From NCBI GenBank assembly GCA_023426865.1, contig JAEZBT010000022.1:1-5353 (forward strand): DNA of 5,353 bases, in the 5' to 3' direction. The notes beneath the pieces were generated by a model. That model was not told where the DNA came from and made no database searches. It saw only the letters and a program-made list of their open reading frames with translations. This document shows, piece by piece, positions 1 to 5,353 of the stretch (position 1 is its first letter; each line of letters starts with the position of its first letter). The stretch comes from Actinomycetes bacterium. Lineage in GTDB: Bacteria; Actinomycetota; Actinomycetes; Actinomycetales; Cellulomonadaceae. A program made the translations under genes and the position numbers.

Positions 1-125
1 CTCCTGGGCTTGACGGCCACCGCGCGACCGCCGCACGACGGGCCCTCGCTCCTTCCCGGGGCGGGGGCCCGCCGTTCGTCCCGGTTCGCGCGCCAGCTCC
101 CCGCGCCGGTGTCGGCGGCCGTGGC

Positions 126-131
126 TAGCGT
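126..131 (+). promoter_or_regulatory. Possible -10 element for the VOC gene
   Basis: The hexamer TAGCGT fits the loose actinobacterial TAnnnT -10 pattern and lies about 50 bases before the VOC start codon, which would give a leader of roughly 45 bases. No convincing -35 hexamer lies at the expected distance; the bases there are GC-rich. It sits inside an imperfect inverted repeat (GTGGC at 121-125 and GCCAC at 134-138). This is a weak call from pattern alone. The rest of bases 1-182 shows no gene I can support. A stop codon (TGA, 11-13) ends a four-codon open stretch that could be the tail of an upstream gene, but this is too short to judge. Confidence 0.2.
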
Positions 132-170
132 GGGCCACCTCGCGGCCGCGGCGCGTGCGGCCGGCGGACG

Positions 171-176
171 AGGGAG
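171..176 (+). promoter_or_regulatory. Ribosome binding site of the VOC gene
   Basis: AGGGAG is followed by six bases and then the ATG at 183. The spacing and purine content are good for a Shine-Dalgarno, and this fixes the start at 183 rather than at in-frame or other-frame alternatives upstream. Confidence 0.7.
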
Positions 177-182
177 CGGGAC

Positions 183-545
183 ATGGCGCACGGCGACATC
201 ACGCACATCGACATCCCGGTGAGCGACCTGGACGCGGGCAAGGCCTTCTACGGCGGACTGTTCGGCTGGCAGATCGACACGATGCCCGGCTTCGAGGAGT
301 ACCCCATGTGGCGGGCGCCGAACGGGATCAGCGGCGGCGGCCTCGCCCCGCGCAGCGAGGGCTTCACGCAGCCGCGCAGCTACGTCGAGGTCGACTCGAT
401 CGACGACGCGCTGCGCCGGGCGGTCGAGCTCGGCGGGACGGTGGCGATGGAGAAGGCCCCGATCGACGAGAACAGCTCCTGGGCCGTGTTCACCGACCCG
501 GACGGCAACCAGGTCGGACTCTACGAGTCGACGCCCACGGGCTGA
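183..545 (+). CDS. VOC family (glyoxalase/bleomycin-resistance fold) protein
   Basis: This 120-residue protein is the length of a single vicinal-oxygen-chelate module, a fold that normally dimerises to build its metal site. Seen in the sequence: the opening strand THIDIPVSDLD (7-17), the helix-turn AFYGGLFGW (21-29) typical of the family, a central SYVEVDSIDDAL (66-77) starting the second beta-alpha-beta-beta-beta repeat, and the closing WAVFTDPDGNQVGLYE (100-115), a hallmark of VOC proteins. His8 and Glu115 stand where family members place metal ligands, and Glu69 is a further candidate. Family members include glyoxalase I, extradiol dioxygenases and antibiotic-binding proteins; this short cytoplasmic form is usually of unknown substrate, so no reaction is assigned. 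It has a good ribosome binding site and is followed after 46 bases by a DUF4287 gene on the same strand, so the two may share a transcript. The family assignment is secure; the function is not. Confidence 0.92.
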   Translation: MAHGDITHIDIPVSDLDAGKAFYGGLFGWQIDTMPGFEEYPMWRAPNGISGGGLAPRSEGFTQPRSYVEVDSIDDALRRAVELGGTVAMEKAPIDENSSWAVFTDPDGNQVGLYESTPTG

Positions 546-591
546 CGCGCTCGCCCGATCAGTTCCGGCGGCGGCGGCGGTCGGTAGGGGC

Positions 592-888
592 ATGAGCTTC
601 CAGGCATACCTCGACACCATCGAAGAGCGCACCGGCCTGACGCCGCGCCAGGTCCTCGACGTCGCCCGTCAGAAGGGCTTCGACCGCCCGACCACGAAGG
701 CGGCGGACGTCGTGACCTGGTTCAAGGAGGACTACGACCTGGGGCGCGGCCACGCGATGGCGCTCTGGTACGTCCTCAAGAACGGGCCGATCGCGCCGGG
801 CAAGCACGTGCGCTCCGGCGGCACGCACTCCGACCCGTCGGAGTTCCTCTGGCTGGACGGGAAGGCGACGATGCCCGCAGCCGGGTGA
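592..888 (+). CDS. DUF4287 domain-containing protein
   Basis: This 98-residue protein opens with MSFQAYLDTIEERTGLTP (1-18), the usual beginning of DUF4287 proteins, and contains the equally typical GRGHAMALWYVLKNG (51-65). The domain fills about the first 70 residues. The remaining tail is short and polar and does not look like the DUF5655 domain that often accompanies DUF4287. No signal peptide or membrane segment is visible, so it is presumably cytoplasmic. The biochemical role of the family is not known to me. The start is set by the family pattern and by the absence of any upstream in-frame start; the purine run before it (AGGGG, 586-590) ends one base from the ATG, which is too close for a normal Shine-Dalgarno, so translation may be weak or coupled to the VOC gene ending at 545. 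Confidence 0.9.
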   Translation: MSFQAYLDTIEERTGLTPRQVLDVARQKGFDRPTTKAADVVTWFKEDYDLGRGHAMALWYVLKNGPIAPGKHVRSGGTHSDPSEFLWLDGKATMPAAG

Positions 889-893
889 CCCCG

Positions 894-916
894 GGCGGCC
901 CGTGGCCGGGGCCGCC
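894..916. terminator. Inverted repeat between convergent genes, likely terminator
   Basis: GGCGGCCC (894-901) and GGGCCGCC (909-916) form a perfect 8-bp GC stem with a 7-base loop, lying between the stop codons of the DUF4287 gene (886-888) and the convergent oxidoreductase (925-927). There is no T-tract on either side, which is common for terminators in high-GC actinobacteria. It could serve both directions. GC-rich sequence yields such repeats by chance more often than average DNA, so the call rests mainly on position. Confidence 0.5.
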
Positions 917-924
917 GCCCCCGT

Positions 925-1824
925 TCAGCGGGCGCGTTCGGCCGCCACGAGCTCGCGGACGGTCGGCGCGACCTCGCGACCGAACACCTCGTACGCGGCG
1001 GCGTCGTCACCGGGCAGCACGAACGCCGAGACGCCGTACTCCAGCGCGAGCGCTGCCAGCTGCTCCGCCCACTGCTCGGGCGGCCCGACGAGGAACCGGT
1101 CCGAGCGCGTCGCGGTGAGCTCGCCGTCGAGGTTGAGCAGCCGGCGGATGGCGGACGGCGACCGCCCGGCGGCGACCGCTGCCTCGTCGATCACCGCGTT
1201 GCCCTCGGTGATCGCACGCAGGCTGCCGAGGTAGCTGAGCGAGGGCAGCCAGCCGTCGCCCTTGCGCCCGACCAGGCGCAGCATCCGCGGCTTGACGGCA
1301 CCCAGCCAGATGGCGACGTCGTGCGCCGGGGCCGGGCCGCGCTTGGCCCCGTCGACCGCGTGGAAGCGTCCGGGCAGCGTGAACCGCTCGCGGTTGCCGG
1401 CGTCCCAGAGCCCGCGCACGACGTCGATCGCCTCCTCGAGCGCCTGCACCGCCTCCCCGGGGGCGAGCCGCGGGCCGCCGACGGCCGCGATCGCGTCCCA
1501 GAAGGCGCCTGCGCCCAGCCCGAGCTCGACGCGGCCGCCGCTGAGCAGGTCGAGGCTCGCGATCGAGCGCCCGAGCACCACCGGCTGGCGCAGCGGCAGG
1601 TTCGCGACGTTCGCGACGACCCGTACCCGCTCGGTGCGCGCGGCCACCCAGCTCATCAGGGTCCAGGTGTCCAGGAACCGGGGCTGGTAGGGGTGGTCCT
1701 GGAAGGTGGCCAGGTCCAGCCCGGCGCGTTCGGTCGCCACGGCGAGGTCCACGGTGCGGCCCGGGTCCGCCGCGAGCGGCGTGATGAAGGTGCCGAACAG
1801 CAGGTCGTGCCCGTAGTCGGTCAT
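925..1824 (-). CDS. LLM class flavin/F420-dependent oxidoreductase (luciferase-like)
   Basis: This 299-residue protein is of the bacterial luciferase-like TIM-barrel family, whose members use reduced FMN or coenzyme F420 to oxidise or reduce small molecules. Seen: an N-terminal barrel strand LLFGTFITP (8-16), TERAGLDLATFQDHPYQP (31-48), DTWTLMSWVAARTERVRV (52-69), the family signature region LDLLSGGRVELGLGAGAF (91-108), and AIWLGAVKPRMLRLVGRKGDGWLPS (171-195), where the second half of the barrel closes. Length is normal for the family. In actinobacteria many relatives use F420, but the sequence does not let me choose the cofactor, and the substrate is unknown. I chose the ATG at 1824 because MTDYGHDLLFGTF matches the usual start of close relatives. 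No good Shine-Dalgarno precedes it; GGTGG lies about 15 bases upstream. An in-frame GTG six codons upstream (1840-1842) is a weaker alternative. The reading frame stays open far beyond the start, but that stretch is antisense to the GGDEF gene and is not protein-like. The gene diverges from the GGDEF gene and is convergent with DUF4287, so it is probably monocistronic. Confidence 0.93.
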   Translation of the reverse strand: MTDYGHDLLFGTFITPLAADPGRTVDLAVATERAGLDLATFQDHPYQPRFLDTWTLMSWVAARTERVRVVANVANLPLRQPVVLGRSIASLDLLSGGRVELGLGAGAFWDAIAAVGGPRLAPGEAVQALEEAIDVVRGLWDAGNRERFTLPGRFHAVDGAKRGPAPAHDVAIWLGAVKPRMLRLVGRKGDGWLPSLSYLGSLRAITEGNAVIDEAAVAAGRSPSAIRRLLNLDGELTATRSDRFLVGPPEQWAEQLAALALEYGVSAFVLPGDDAAAYEVFGREVAPTVRELVAAERAR

Positions 1825-1899
1825 GTCGGCGACAACCGCCACCGGGCGCACGCCTGTTCCCGGCGTCGCCCCTCGCCGGTCTCGGTCGTCGTCGTCCGT

Positions 1900-1918
1900 T
1901 CCACCCGCGCTCCACCCG
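1900..1918. repeat. Tandem 8-bp direct repeat in the divergent intergenic region
   Basis: TCCACCCG occurs at 1900-1907 and again at 1911-1918, a period of 11 bases, close to one DNA helical turn. A third copy in inverted orientation, CGGGTGGA, lies at 1957-1964 and overlaps the Shine-Dalgarno of the GGDEF gene. The arrangement could be protein half-sites on one face of the helix, or the upstream strand of an RNA pairing (see the leader entry). The copies are exact; their function is inference. Confidence 0.45.
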
Positions 1919-1965
1919 GCGCATGACTCATCGTCGGTGGCCCCGTCCCGATAGATCGGGTGGAG
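1910..1965 (+). promoter_or_regulatory. Possible Shine-Dalgarno-sequestering leader of the GGDEF gene
   Basis: CTCCACCCG (1910-1918) is perfectly complementary over 9 bases to CGGGTGGAG (1957-1965), with one further G-U pair possible inside (1919 with 1956). The 3' arm covers four of the five bases of the GGAGG ribosome binding site. A competing fold uses CCCGAT (1947-1952) with ATCGGG (1955-1960), which shares bases 1957-1960 with the first stem, so the two cannot coexist; the second would leave the Shine-Dalgarno free. This geometry is what a translational switch would look like. Whether the transcript starts upstream of 1910 is unknown, since I see no clear promoter hexamers here, and the same repeats could instead act as DNA operators. 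I recognise no known riboswitch class. Confidence 0.3.
1947..1960. repeat. 14-bp perfect palindrome just before the GGDEF ribosome binding site
   Basis: CCCGAT-AG-ATCGGG is a perfect 6-bp inverted repeat with a 2-base spacer and ends one base before the GGAGG at 1962. As DNA it is a plausible dimer operator; as RNA it would form a five-pair stem with a four-base TAGA loop. The AT-richer centre stands out in an otherwise GC-dominated region. Confidence 0.4.
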
Positions 1966-1966
1966 G
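1962..1966 (+). promoter_or_regulatory. Ribosome binding site of the GGDEF gene
   Basis: GGAGG is followed by five bases (CTTCG) and the ATG at 1972. This textbook spacing decides the start against the in-frame GTG at 1960, which precedes and overlaps the ribosome binding site and would add four residues. Confidence 0.8.
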
Positions 1967-1971
1967 CTTCG

Positions 1972-3429
1972 ATGCCCTTGAGGAGCAGGCACGTTCCGGC
2001 GCGCCCGGCAGTGACGCTGGCGGCCCTGCTCGCCATTGCCGCGCTCGGGTCCGCGCGGTGGTACGCGGGCGCCGGGACGCCCGGTCACCTGCTCGACGCG
2101 ACCGTCGCGCTCGGCGCGGCGGTGGCTGCCGGCCGGGCGGGCCGACGGGCGTCCTCCGGGCGGAGCCGGCGTGGATGGCGCTGCAGCACTGCCGGCCTGC
2201 TCGTCTGGACGATCGCGCCCGTCGCCTGGCTCACCGGCGCTCCTGAGTGGGTCGCCGACGTCGGGCGGGGCGGCTTCCTCCTGCTCGTCGGGGCGGCGTG
2301 GTGGCTGACGTCGCAGACACCCGAGCCGTGGTCCCGACTCCGTCTCGTGATCGACGGCGCGCTCGCCGGCGCCAGTGCGTCGGTCGTGCTCTGGCAGCCC
2401 CTGCTGGTCGAGGTCTACGAGCGCAGCGGCGGTGGAGCCGGCGGCGTCGCGGCGGTCGTCCTGCCGATGGGCGCGATCGCGGCCGCCACGCTCGTCAGCG
2501 GCGTCGCGATCAGCGAGATCCCTCGTCCACGCCGGGGCATGGCCTACGCGTACACGGCCGGCCTCCTGGCCATCGCGGCGTCCGACGTCGCCCACACCTT
2601 CGGGCGGACACCTGGGTGGGCGGTCGGCCTCGCCCTGGTCGCCCTGGGCACACTGCTGTACCAGGGCACCTCCTCGCGCTGCCCCGCGCAGGTGGACGAG
2701 CCCCAGATCGCCTACACCGCGTACCTCCTCGCAGCGCCCGCGCTCGCGTCGATCCTGGTCAGGCACGCGACCACAGGCATCCGCCCGGCCGAGGGGTCGA
2801 TCGTCGCGCTCATGGCCGGCCTGCTCGTCGTCCGGCAGCACGCGACCCTGGTGGAGAACCGCCACCTCGTCCGGCGCCTGGAGGACACCGAGCGTCGCCT
2901 GCGTCACCAGGCGATGCACGACTCGCTCACCGGCCTGGGCGGCCGCGCGCTGCTGCACGAGCACCTCGACGACGCCGTCGCCGCGCACCGGCGGACCGGC
3001 CGCCCGGTGGCGACCATCTTCATCGACCTCGACGACTTCAAGCAGATCAACGACGTCCTCGGGCACGCGGCGGGCGACGACGTCCTCGTCGAGATCTCGC
3101 GCCGGCTCGCGGACACCCTGACGCGCTACGGCGAGGACGCGCGGGCCTACCGGATGAGCGGTGACGAGTTCGCCATCATCCTCACCGGGGACGCGGCGAC
3201 CGACCCCGCGCAGATCGGCGAGTCCCTGCTCGCGGCGATCGCCCTCCCCGTCGACGTCGTGGGCACGGCCGTGACGCTCGGCGGCAGCGCGGGTGTCGCC
3301 TCGCCCGGGCCACACGTCCCCGCCGAGGCGTCGGCCCTGCTCCGGGCCGCAGACGTGGCGATGTACGGCGTCAAGCACGCCGGCAAGGGCGGCGTCGCGC
3401 AGGCCCAGGGTCAGCCGGAGCATGCCTAG
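1972..3429 (+). CDS. Polytopic membrane protein with C-terminal GGDEF (diguanylate cyclase) domain
   Basis: This 485-residue inner-membrane protein probably makes the second messenger c-di-GMP from two GTP. The N-terminal 290 residues hold about ten hydrophobic segments by eye (near 13-31, 40-54, 72-90, 98-113, 123-145, 158-180, 191-208, 215-231, 246-263, 275-289), an integral-membrane sensor region I cannot assign to a named MASE family. A charged linker helix (295-315) leads into the GGDEF domain (about 310-478). That domain has DSLTGLGGRALL (317-328; the usual Asn before Arg is Gly), FIDLDDFKQIND (350-361) with Asp352 and Asn360 at the positions of PleD Asp327 and Asn335, GHAAGD (364-369) with Asp369 like PleD Asp344, the active-site loop SGDEF (396-400), and ADVAMYGVKHAGKGG near the end. 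Metal- and GTP-binding residues are therefore present, so I infer an active cyclase. The RxxD product-inhibition site is not visible: the aligned residues are GEDA (387-390). There is no EAL or HD-GYP domain. The gene diverges from the oxidoreductase and converges on the GH31 gene. Confidence 0.93.
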   Translation: MPLRSRHVPARPAVTLAALLAIAALGSARWYAGAGTPGHLLDATVALGAAVAAGRAGRRASSGRSRRGWRCSTAGLLVWTIAPVAWLTGAPEWVADVGRGGFLLLVGAAWWLTSQTPEPWSRLRLVIDGALAGASASVVLWQPLLVEVYERSGGGAGGVAAVVLPMGAIAAATLVSGVAISEIPRPRRGMAYAYTAGLLAIAASDVAHTFGRTPGWAVGLALVALGTLLYQGTSSRCPAQVDEPQIAYTAYLLAAPALASILVRHATTGIRPAEGSIVALMAGLLVVRQHATLVENRHLVRRLEDTERRLRHQAMHDSLTGLGGRALLHEHLDDAVAAHRRTGRPVATIFIDLDDFKQINDVLGHAAGDDVLVEISRRLADTLTRYGEDARAYRMSGDEFAIILTGDAATDPAQIGESLLAAIALPVDVVGTAVTLGGSAGVASPGPHVPAEASALLRAADVAMYGVKHAGKGGVAQAQGQPEHA

Positions 3430-3462
3430 CCGCGGGTCCGCCCACCCGGCCCGCACGGTACC

Positions 3463-3480
3463 GGCGCCTCGGCGGGCGCC
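3463..3480. terminator. Small hairpin between convergent GGDEF and GH31 genes
   Basis: GGCGCC (3463-3468) is repeated as its own complement at 3475-3480 with a 6-base loop, in the 63-base gap between the GGDEF stop (3427-3429) and the GH31 stop (3493-3495). A second, weaker option is CGGGT (3433-3437) with ACCCG (3444-3448). No T-tract follows on either strand. The convergent position makes a shared terminator likely, but the stem is short. Confidence 0.35.
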
Positions 3481-3492
3481 TCCGCGACCGTC

Positions 3493-5353
3493 TCAGACAC
3501 GGAGGTCACGCCGCAGCGCGCCCGGGCGGACGCCGTCGCAGGCCTCGTCCCGGACGTACACGGGCACGACGTCGCGCGGCACCTCGCGCTCGACGACGCG
3601 GCCGCCGTCGTGCTCCTGACCCGACCACAGGTCGACCCAGCGGCCCGCGGGCAGATAGGTGCGCCACGACGTCGCGCCCGGCTCGGTCACGGGGTGCACG
3701 AGCAGGTCGTCGCCGAGCAGGTACTCCGCGGGCCACGCCCACACCTGCGCGTCGTCGGGCCAGTCGAAGAACAGGCCCCGCATGAGCGGGCGCGACGTCG
3801 CCACCGTGCGGGCCGCCTGCTCGGACAGGTAGGGCACGAGCCGCTCGCGCAGGTGGGCGAGGCGCCGGAACTCCTCGACCACCGCGGGGTCGCCGGTCTG
3901 CTCGGCGATGTTCCACGGCGTCCGGTCGCGCAGCGGAGGCCGGTGGTGGTTGAACTCCGAGTGGTACTGCATGAGCGGCATGAAGACCGAGGCGGCCGCC
4001 GCGCGCAGGTACAGCTCGGCGTCGGGCACGGGGCCCGAGAAGCCGGCCAGGTCCCAGCCCCAGTAGACGATGCCGCACGACGCCGCGGAGATGCCCGCGT
4101 TGAGCGTCCAGCGGAACGCGTCCCAGGTGGAGTCCTCGTCGCCGGCCCAGAACAGGCCGTGCGCCTGCGAGCCCGTGAAGCCCGCGCGCGAGAACGTCAC
4201 CGGCGCCTTGCCCGCGGAGCGCAGGAGGTCGCCGAACGCCCGCGCGTAGTGCACGGGGTTGAGGTTGTTCGCCTCGTCGCCGCGGCGGCCATCGGCGTAG
4301 CGGAGGTCGTCGCCCCAGGCGTGCTCGCCGCCGTCGGTCTTGAAGCCGTCGACGCCGAGCTCCTCGACGAGGTAGCGGCGACGCTCCGTCCACCAGTCGC
4401 GCGTGCGTCGGGCGGACAGGTCGGGCATGAGGGCCTTCGGGAACCACCAGCCGCGGTTGTGATAGGGCGTCCCGTCGGCCTCGAGGACGCAGTGCCCGCC
4501 CGCGACCATCGCCGCGCCGTCGAGCAGCACCTGGGCGTCGTCGGGGGTGTCGGCGGGCAGGTCCTCGCGGGTCTTGAGCAGCGGGATCTGCCAGAGGATC
4601 ACCTTGATGCCGCGCGCGTGGAGCTCGTCGACCATCGCCTTGGGGTCGGGCCACGCCTCCCCCCAGGTGAAGTCGGCGGCGGAGAAGGGGGCGCCGTCGG
4701 GGTGCCGCTCGTAGGTGGCATCGCGCCACAGGACGATGCCGTGCTCGTCGCTCCACGCCTCGATGACCACGACGCCGACCGGGACGTCGATCTCGGCGTG
4801 GGTGTCCATGCGCTCCATGACGATCGCCTGGGTGTTCCACTCGTTGCCCGAGGCCCACAGGCGCAGCACCCAGTCGGGTAGCACCTCCGGCCGGCCGACC
4901 TCGGCCAGGAACGCGTCCAGCACCTGGTGCGGGGCGCCGTCGTACACGCCGACGTCGAGCGCCTCGTCGTGCGTGCCGCCCAGGGCGACCTCGACGCGCA
5001 GCTCGGTGGGCGCCGCCGCGCCGACGTCGTACCAGGAGCGGCGCGACGTCCTGACGTGGAAGCCCCACGGCTCGCCGCCGCTCGCCCCGGGCAGGACGTG
5101 CGCGAACGGCATCGGCAGGTACGTCCGGCGGAACCGGCCCTGCGACTTGTACTGCTCGAACACGACCGCGTCGAGGGTCAGGCCCCGCTGGTCGACGGCG
5201 TCGTACCGCTCGCCGAAGCCCACGACGTGCGCGTCCGCCGCGATCCGCAGCGCGAACCGCACGCGGTGCACGCCGTCAGCCGTGGTCAGCCACGCGACCG
5301 AGCCGGGCACGACGCGCGGGTGGCCCTCGGCGGGCGCGCCGTCGAGGGTGAGG
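3493..5353 (-). CDS. Glycoside hydrolase family 31 protein (5' end beyond the window)
   Basis: This is a retaining alpha-glycosidase of the GH31 TIM-barrel family; 620 residues lie in the window. The frame is open to the right edge, and family-like sequence precedes the first possible internal GTG start (5308-5310), so the true start is outside. Reading from the N-terminal side: a beta-sandwich containing HVVGFGERYDAVDQRG and QGRFRRTYLPMPFAHV; the barrel start VLRLWASGNEWNTQ, then VVVIEAWSDE and KVILWQIPLLK; the nucleophile region GFKTDGGE (nucleophile Asp codon 4333-4335); the acid/base region WAGDEDSTWD (Asp codon 4138-4140); then WGWDLAGFSG and QYHSEFNHHRPP, which line the substrate pocket in the family; and a C-terminal beta domain ending near LPAGRWVDLWSGQ. 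Both catalytic aspartates are intact. Family activities include alpha-glucosidase, alpha-xylosidase, alpha-galactosidase and sulfoquinovosidase; the pocket motifs do not let me choose one. No signal peptide can be assessed because the N terminus is missing. The gene converges on the GGDEF gene; possible sugar-transport partners would lie past the right edge. Confidence 0.95.
   Translation of the reverse strand, partial: LTLDGAPAEGHPRVVPGSVAWLTTADGVHRVRFALRIAADAHVVGFGERYDAVDQRGLTLDAVVFEQYKSQGRFRRTYLPMPFAHVLPGASGGEPWGFHVRTSRRSWYDVGAAAPTELRVEVALGGTHDEALDVGVYDGAPHQVLDAFLAEVGRPEVLPDWVLRLWASGNEWNTQAIVMERMDTHAEIDVPVGVVVIEAWSDEHGIVLWRDATYERHPDGAPFSAADFTWGEAWPDPKAMVDELHARGIKVILWQIPLLKTREDLPADTPDDAQVLLDGAAMVAGGHCVLEADGTPYHNRGWWFPKALMPDLSARRTRDWWTERRRYLVEELGVDGFKTDGGEHAWGDDLRYADGRRGDEANNLNPVHYARAFGDLLRSAGKAPVTFSRAGFTGSQAHGLFWAGDEDSTWDAFRWTLNAGISAASCGIVYWGWDLAGFSGPVPDAELYLRAAAASVFMPLMQYHSEFNHHRPPLRDRTPWNIAEQTGDPAVVEEFRRLAHLRERLVPYLSEQAARTVATSRPLMRGLFFDWPDDAQVWAWPAEYLLGDDLLVHPVTEPGATSWRTYLPAGRWVDLWSGQEHDGGRVVEREVPRDVVPVYVRDEACDGVRPGALRRDLRV

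Noticed and set aside
10..222. An open frame starting TTG at the left edge, and a TTGACG at 10-15 resembling a -35 hexamer
   Set aside because: The translation is low-complexity, overlaps the VOC gene out of frame, and has no ribosome binding site. No -10 hexamer sits at the right spacing from TTGACG.
1923..1931. ATGACTCAT, a small perfect dyad in the divergent intergenic region
   Set aside because: Four-base half-sites around one base arise often by chance; there is no second copy and no regulator family to link it to.
1923..2246. A + strand open frame with an ATG in the leader of the GGDEF gene, considered as an upstream regulatory ORF
   Set aside because: It has no ribosome binding site, runs far into the GGDEF gene in another frame, and its product is compositionally shadow-like.
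925..3456. The oxidoreductase reading frame stays open for 843 codons on the minus strand, across the whole GGDEF gene
   Set aside because: The part upstream of 1824 is antisense to a clear GGDEF gene, has low-complexity Arg/Gly/Asp/Ala composition and shows no domain. Long antisense open frames are expected in very GC-rich DNA, where stop codons are rare.
3610..4881. A 423-codon open frame on the + strand inside the GH31 gene
   Set aside because: It is antisense to intact GH31 catalytic motifs, and its translation is repetitive Val/Arg/Gly/Ala-rich sequence without recognisable motifs.
1..5353. A coordinated novel multi-gene system such as defence, secondary metabolism or a mobile element
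   Set aside because: The genes alternate in orientation, belong to common housekeeping or accessory families, and show no nuclease, transposase, toxin-antitoxin pair, CRISPR repeat or biosynthetic core enzyme.

Overview
The window is very GC-rich, with strong G/C preference at third codon positions. Its gene families (a single-domain VOC protein, DUF4287, a luciferase-like flavin/F420 oxidoreductase, a polytopic diguanylate cyclase and a GH31 glycosidase) fit a free-living actinobacterium. That placement is inference from composition and family content; no rRNA or marker gene is present. I see no mobile element, CRISPR array, tRNA or integration scar.

Layout: bases 1-182 have no supportable gene. 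Two small genes follow on the + strand: a VOC/glyoxalase-fold protein (183-545) and a DUF4287 protein (592-888), probably co-transcribed. A 36-base convergent gap holding a perfect 8-bp inverted repeat separates them from a minus-strand LLM-class oxidoreductase (925-1824). That gene diverges from a + strand membrane GGDEF protein (1972-3429) across a 147-base intergenic region. The GGDEF gene converges, over a 63-base gap with a small hairpin, on a minus-strand glycoside hydrolase family 31 gene (3493 to the right edge, 5' end outside the window).

The genes do not form an obvious pathway: there are four transcription units in alternating orientation. The likely roles are small-molecule or detoxification chemistry (VOC, LLM), c-di-GMP signalling (GGDEF) and alpha-glycoside breakdown (GH31).

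The most interesting part is the leader of the GGDEF gene. A clear Shine-Dalgarno (GGAGG, 1962-1966) overlaps the end of a 9-base segment that is perfectly complementary to an upstream segment at 1910-1918. The same segment also overlaps a 14-bp palindrome (1947-1960), so two mutually exclusive RNA folds can be drawn, one hiding the Shine-Dalgarno and one leaving it free. The complementary word also occurs twice in tandem at an 11-bp period, so a protein-binding operator is an equally live reading. The GGDEF protein itself has an SGDEF active-site loop and no recognisable RxxD inhibitory site. I found no convincing undescribed multi-gene system.
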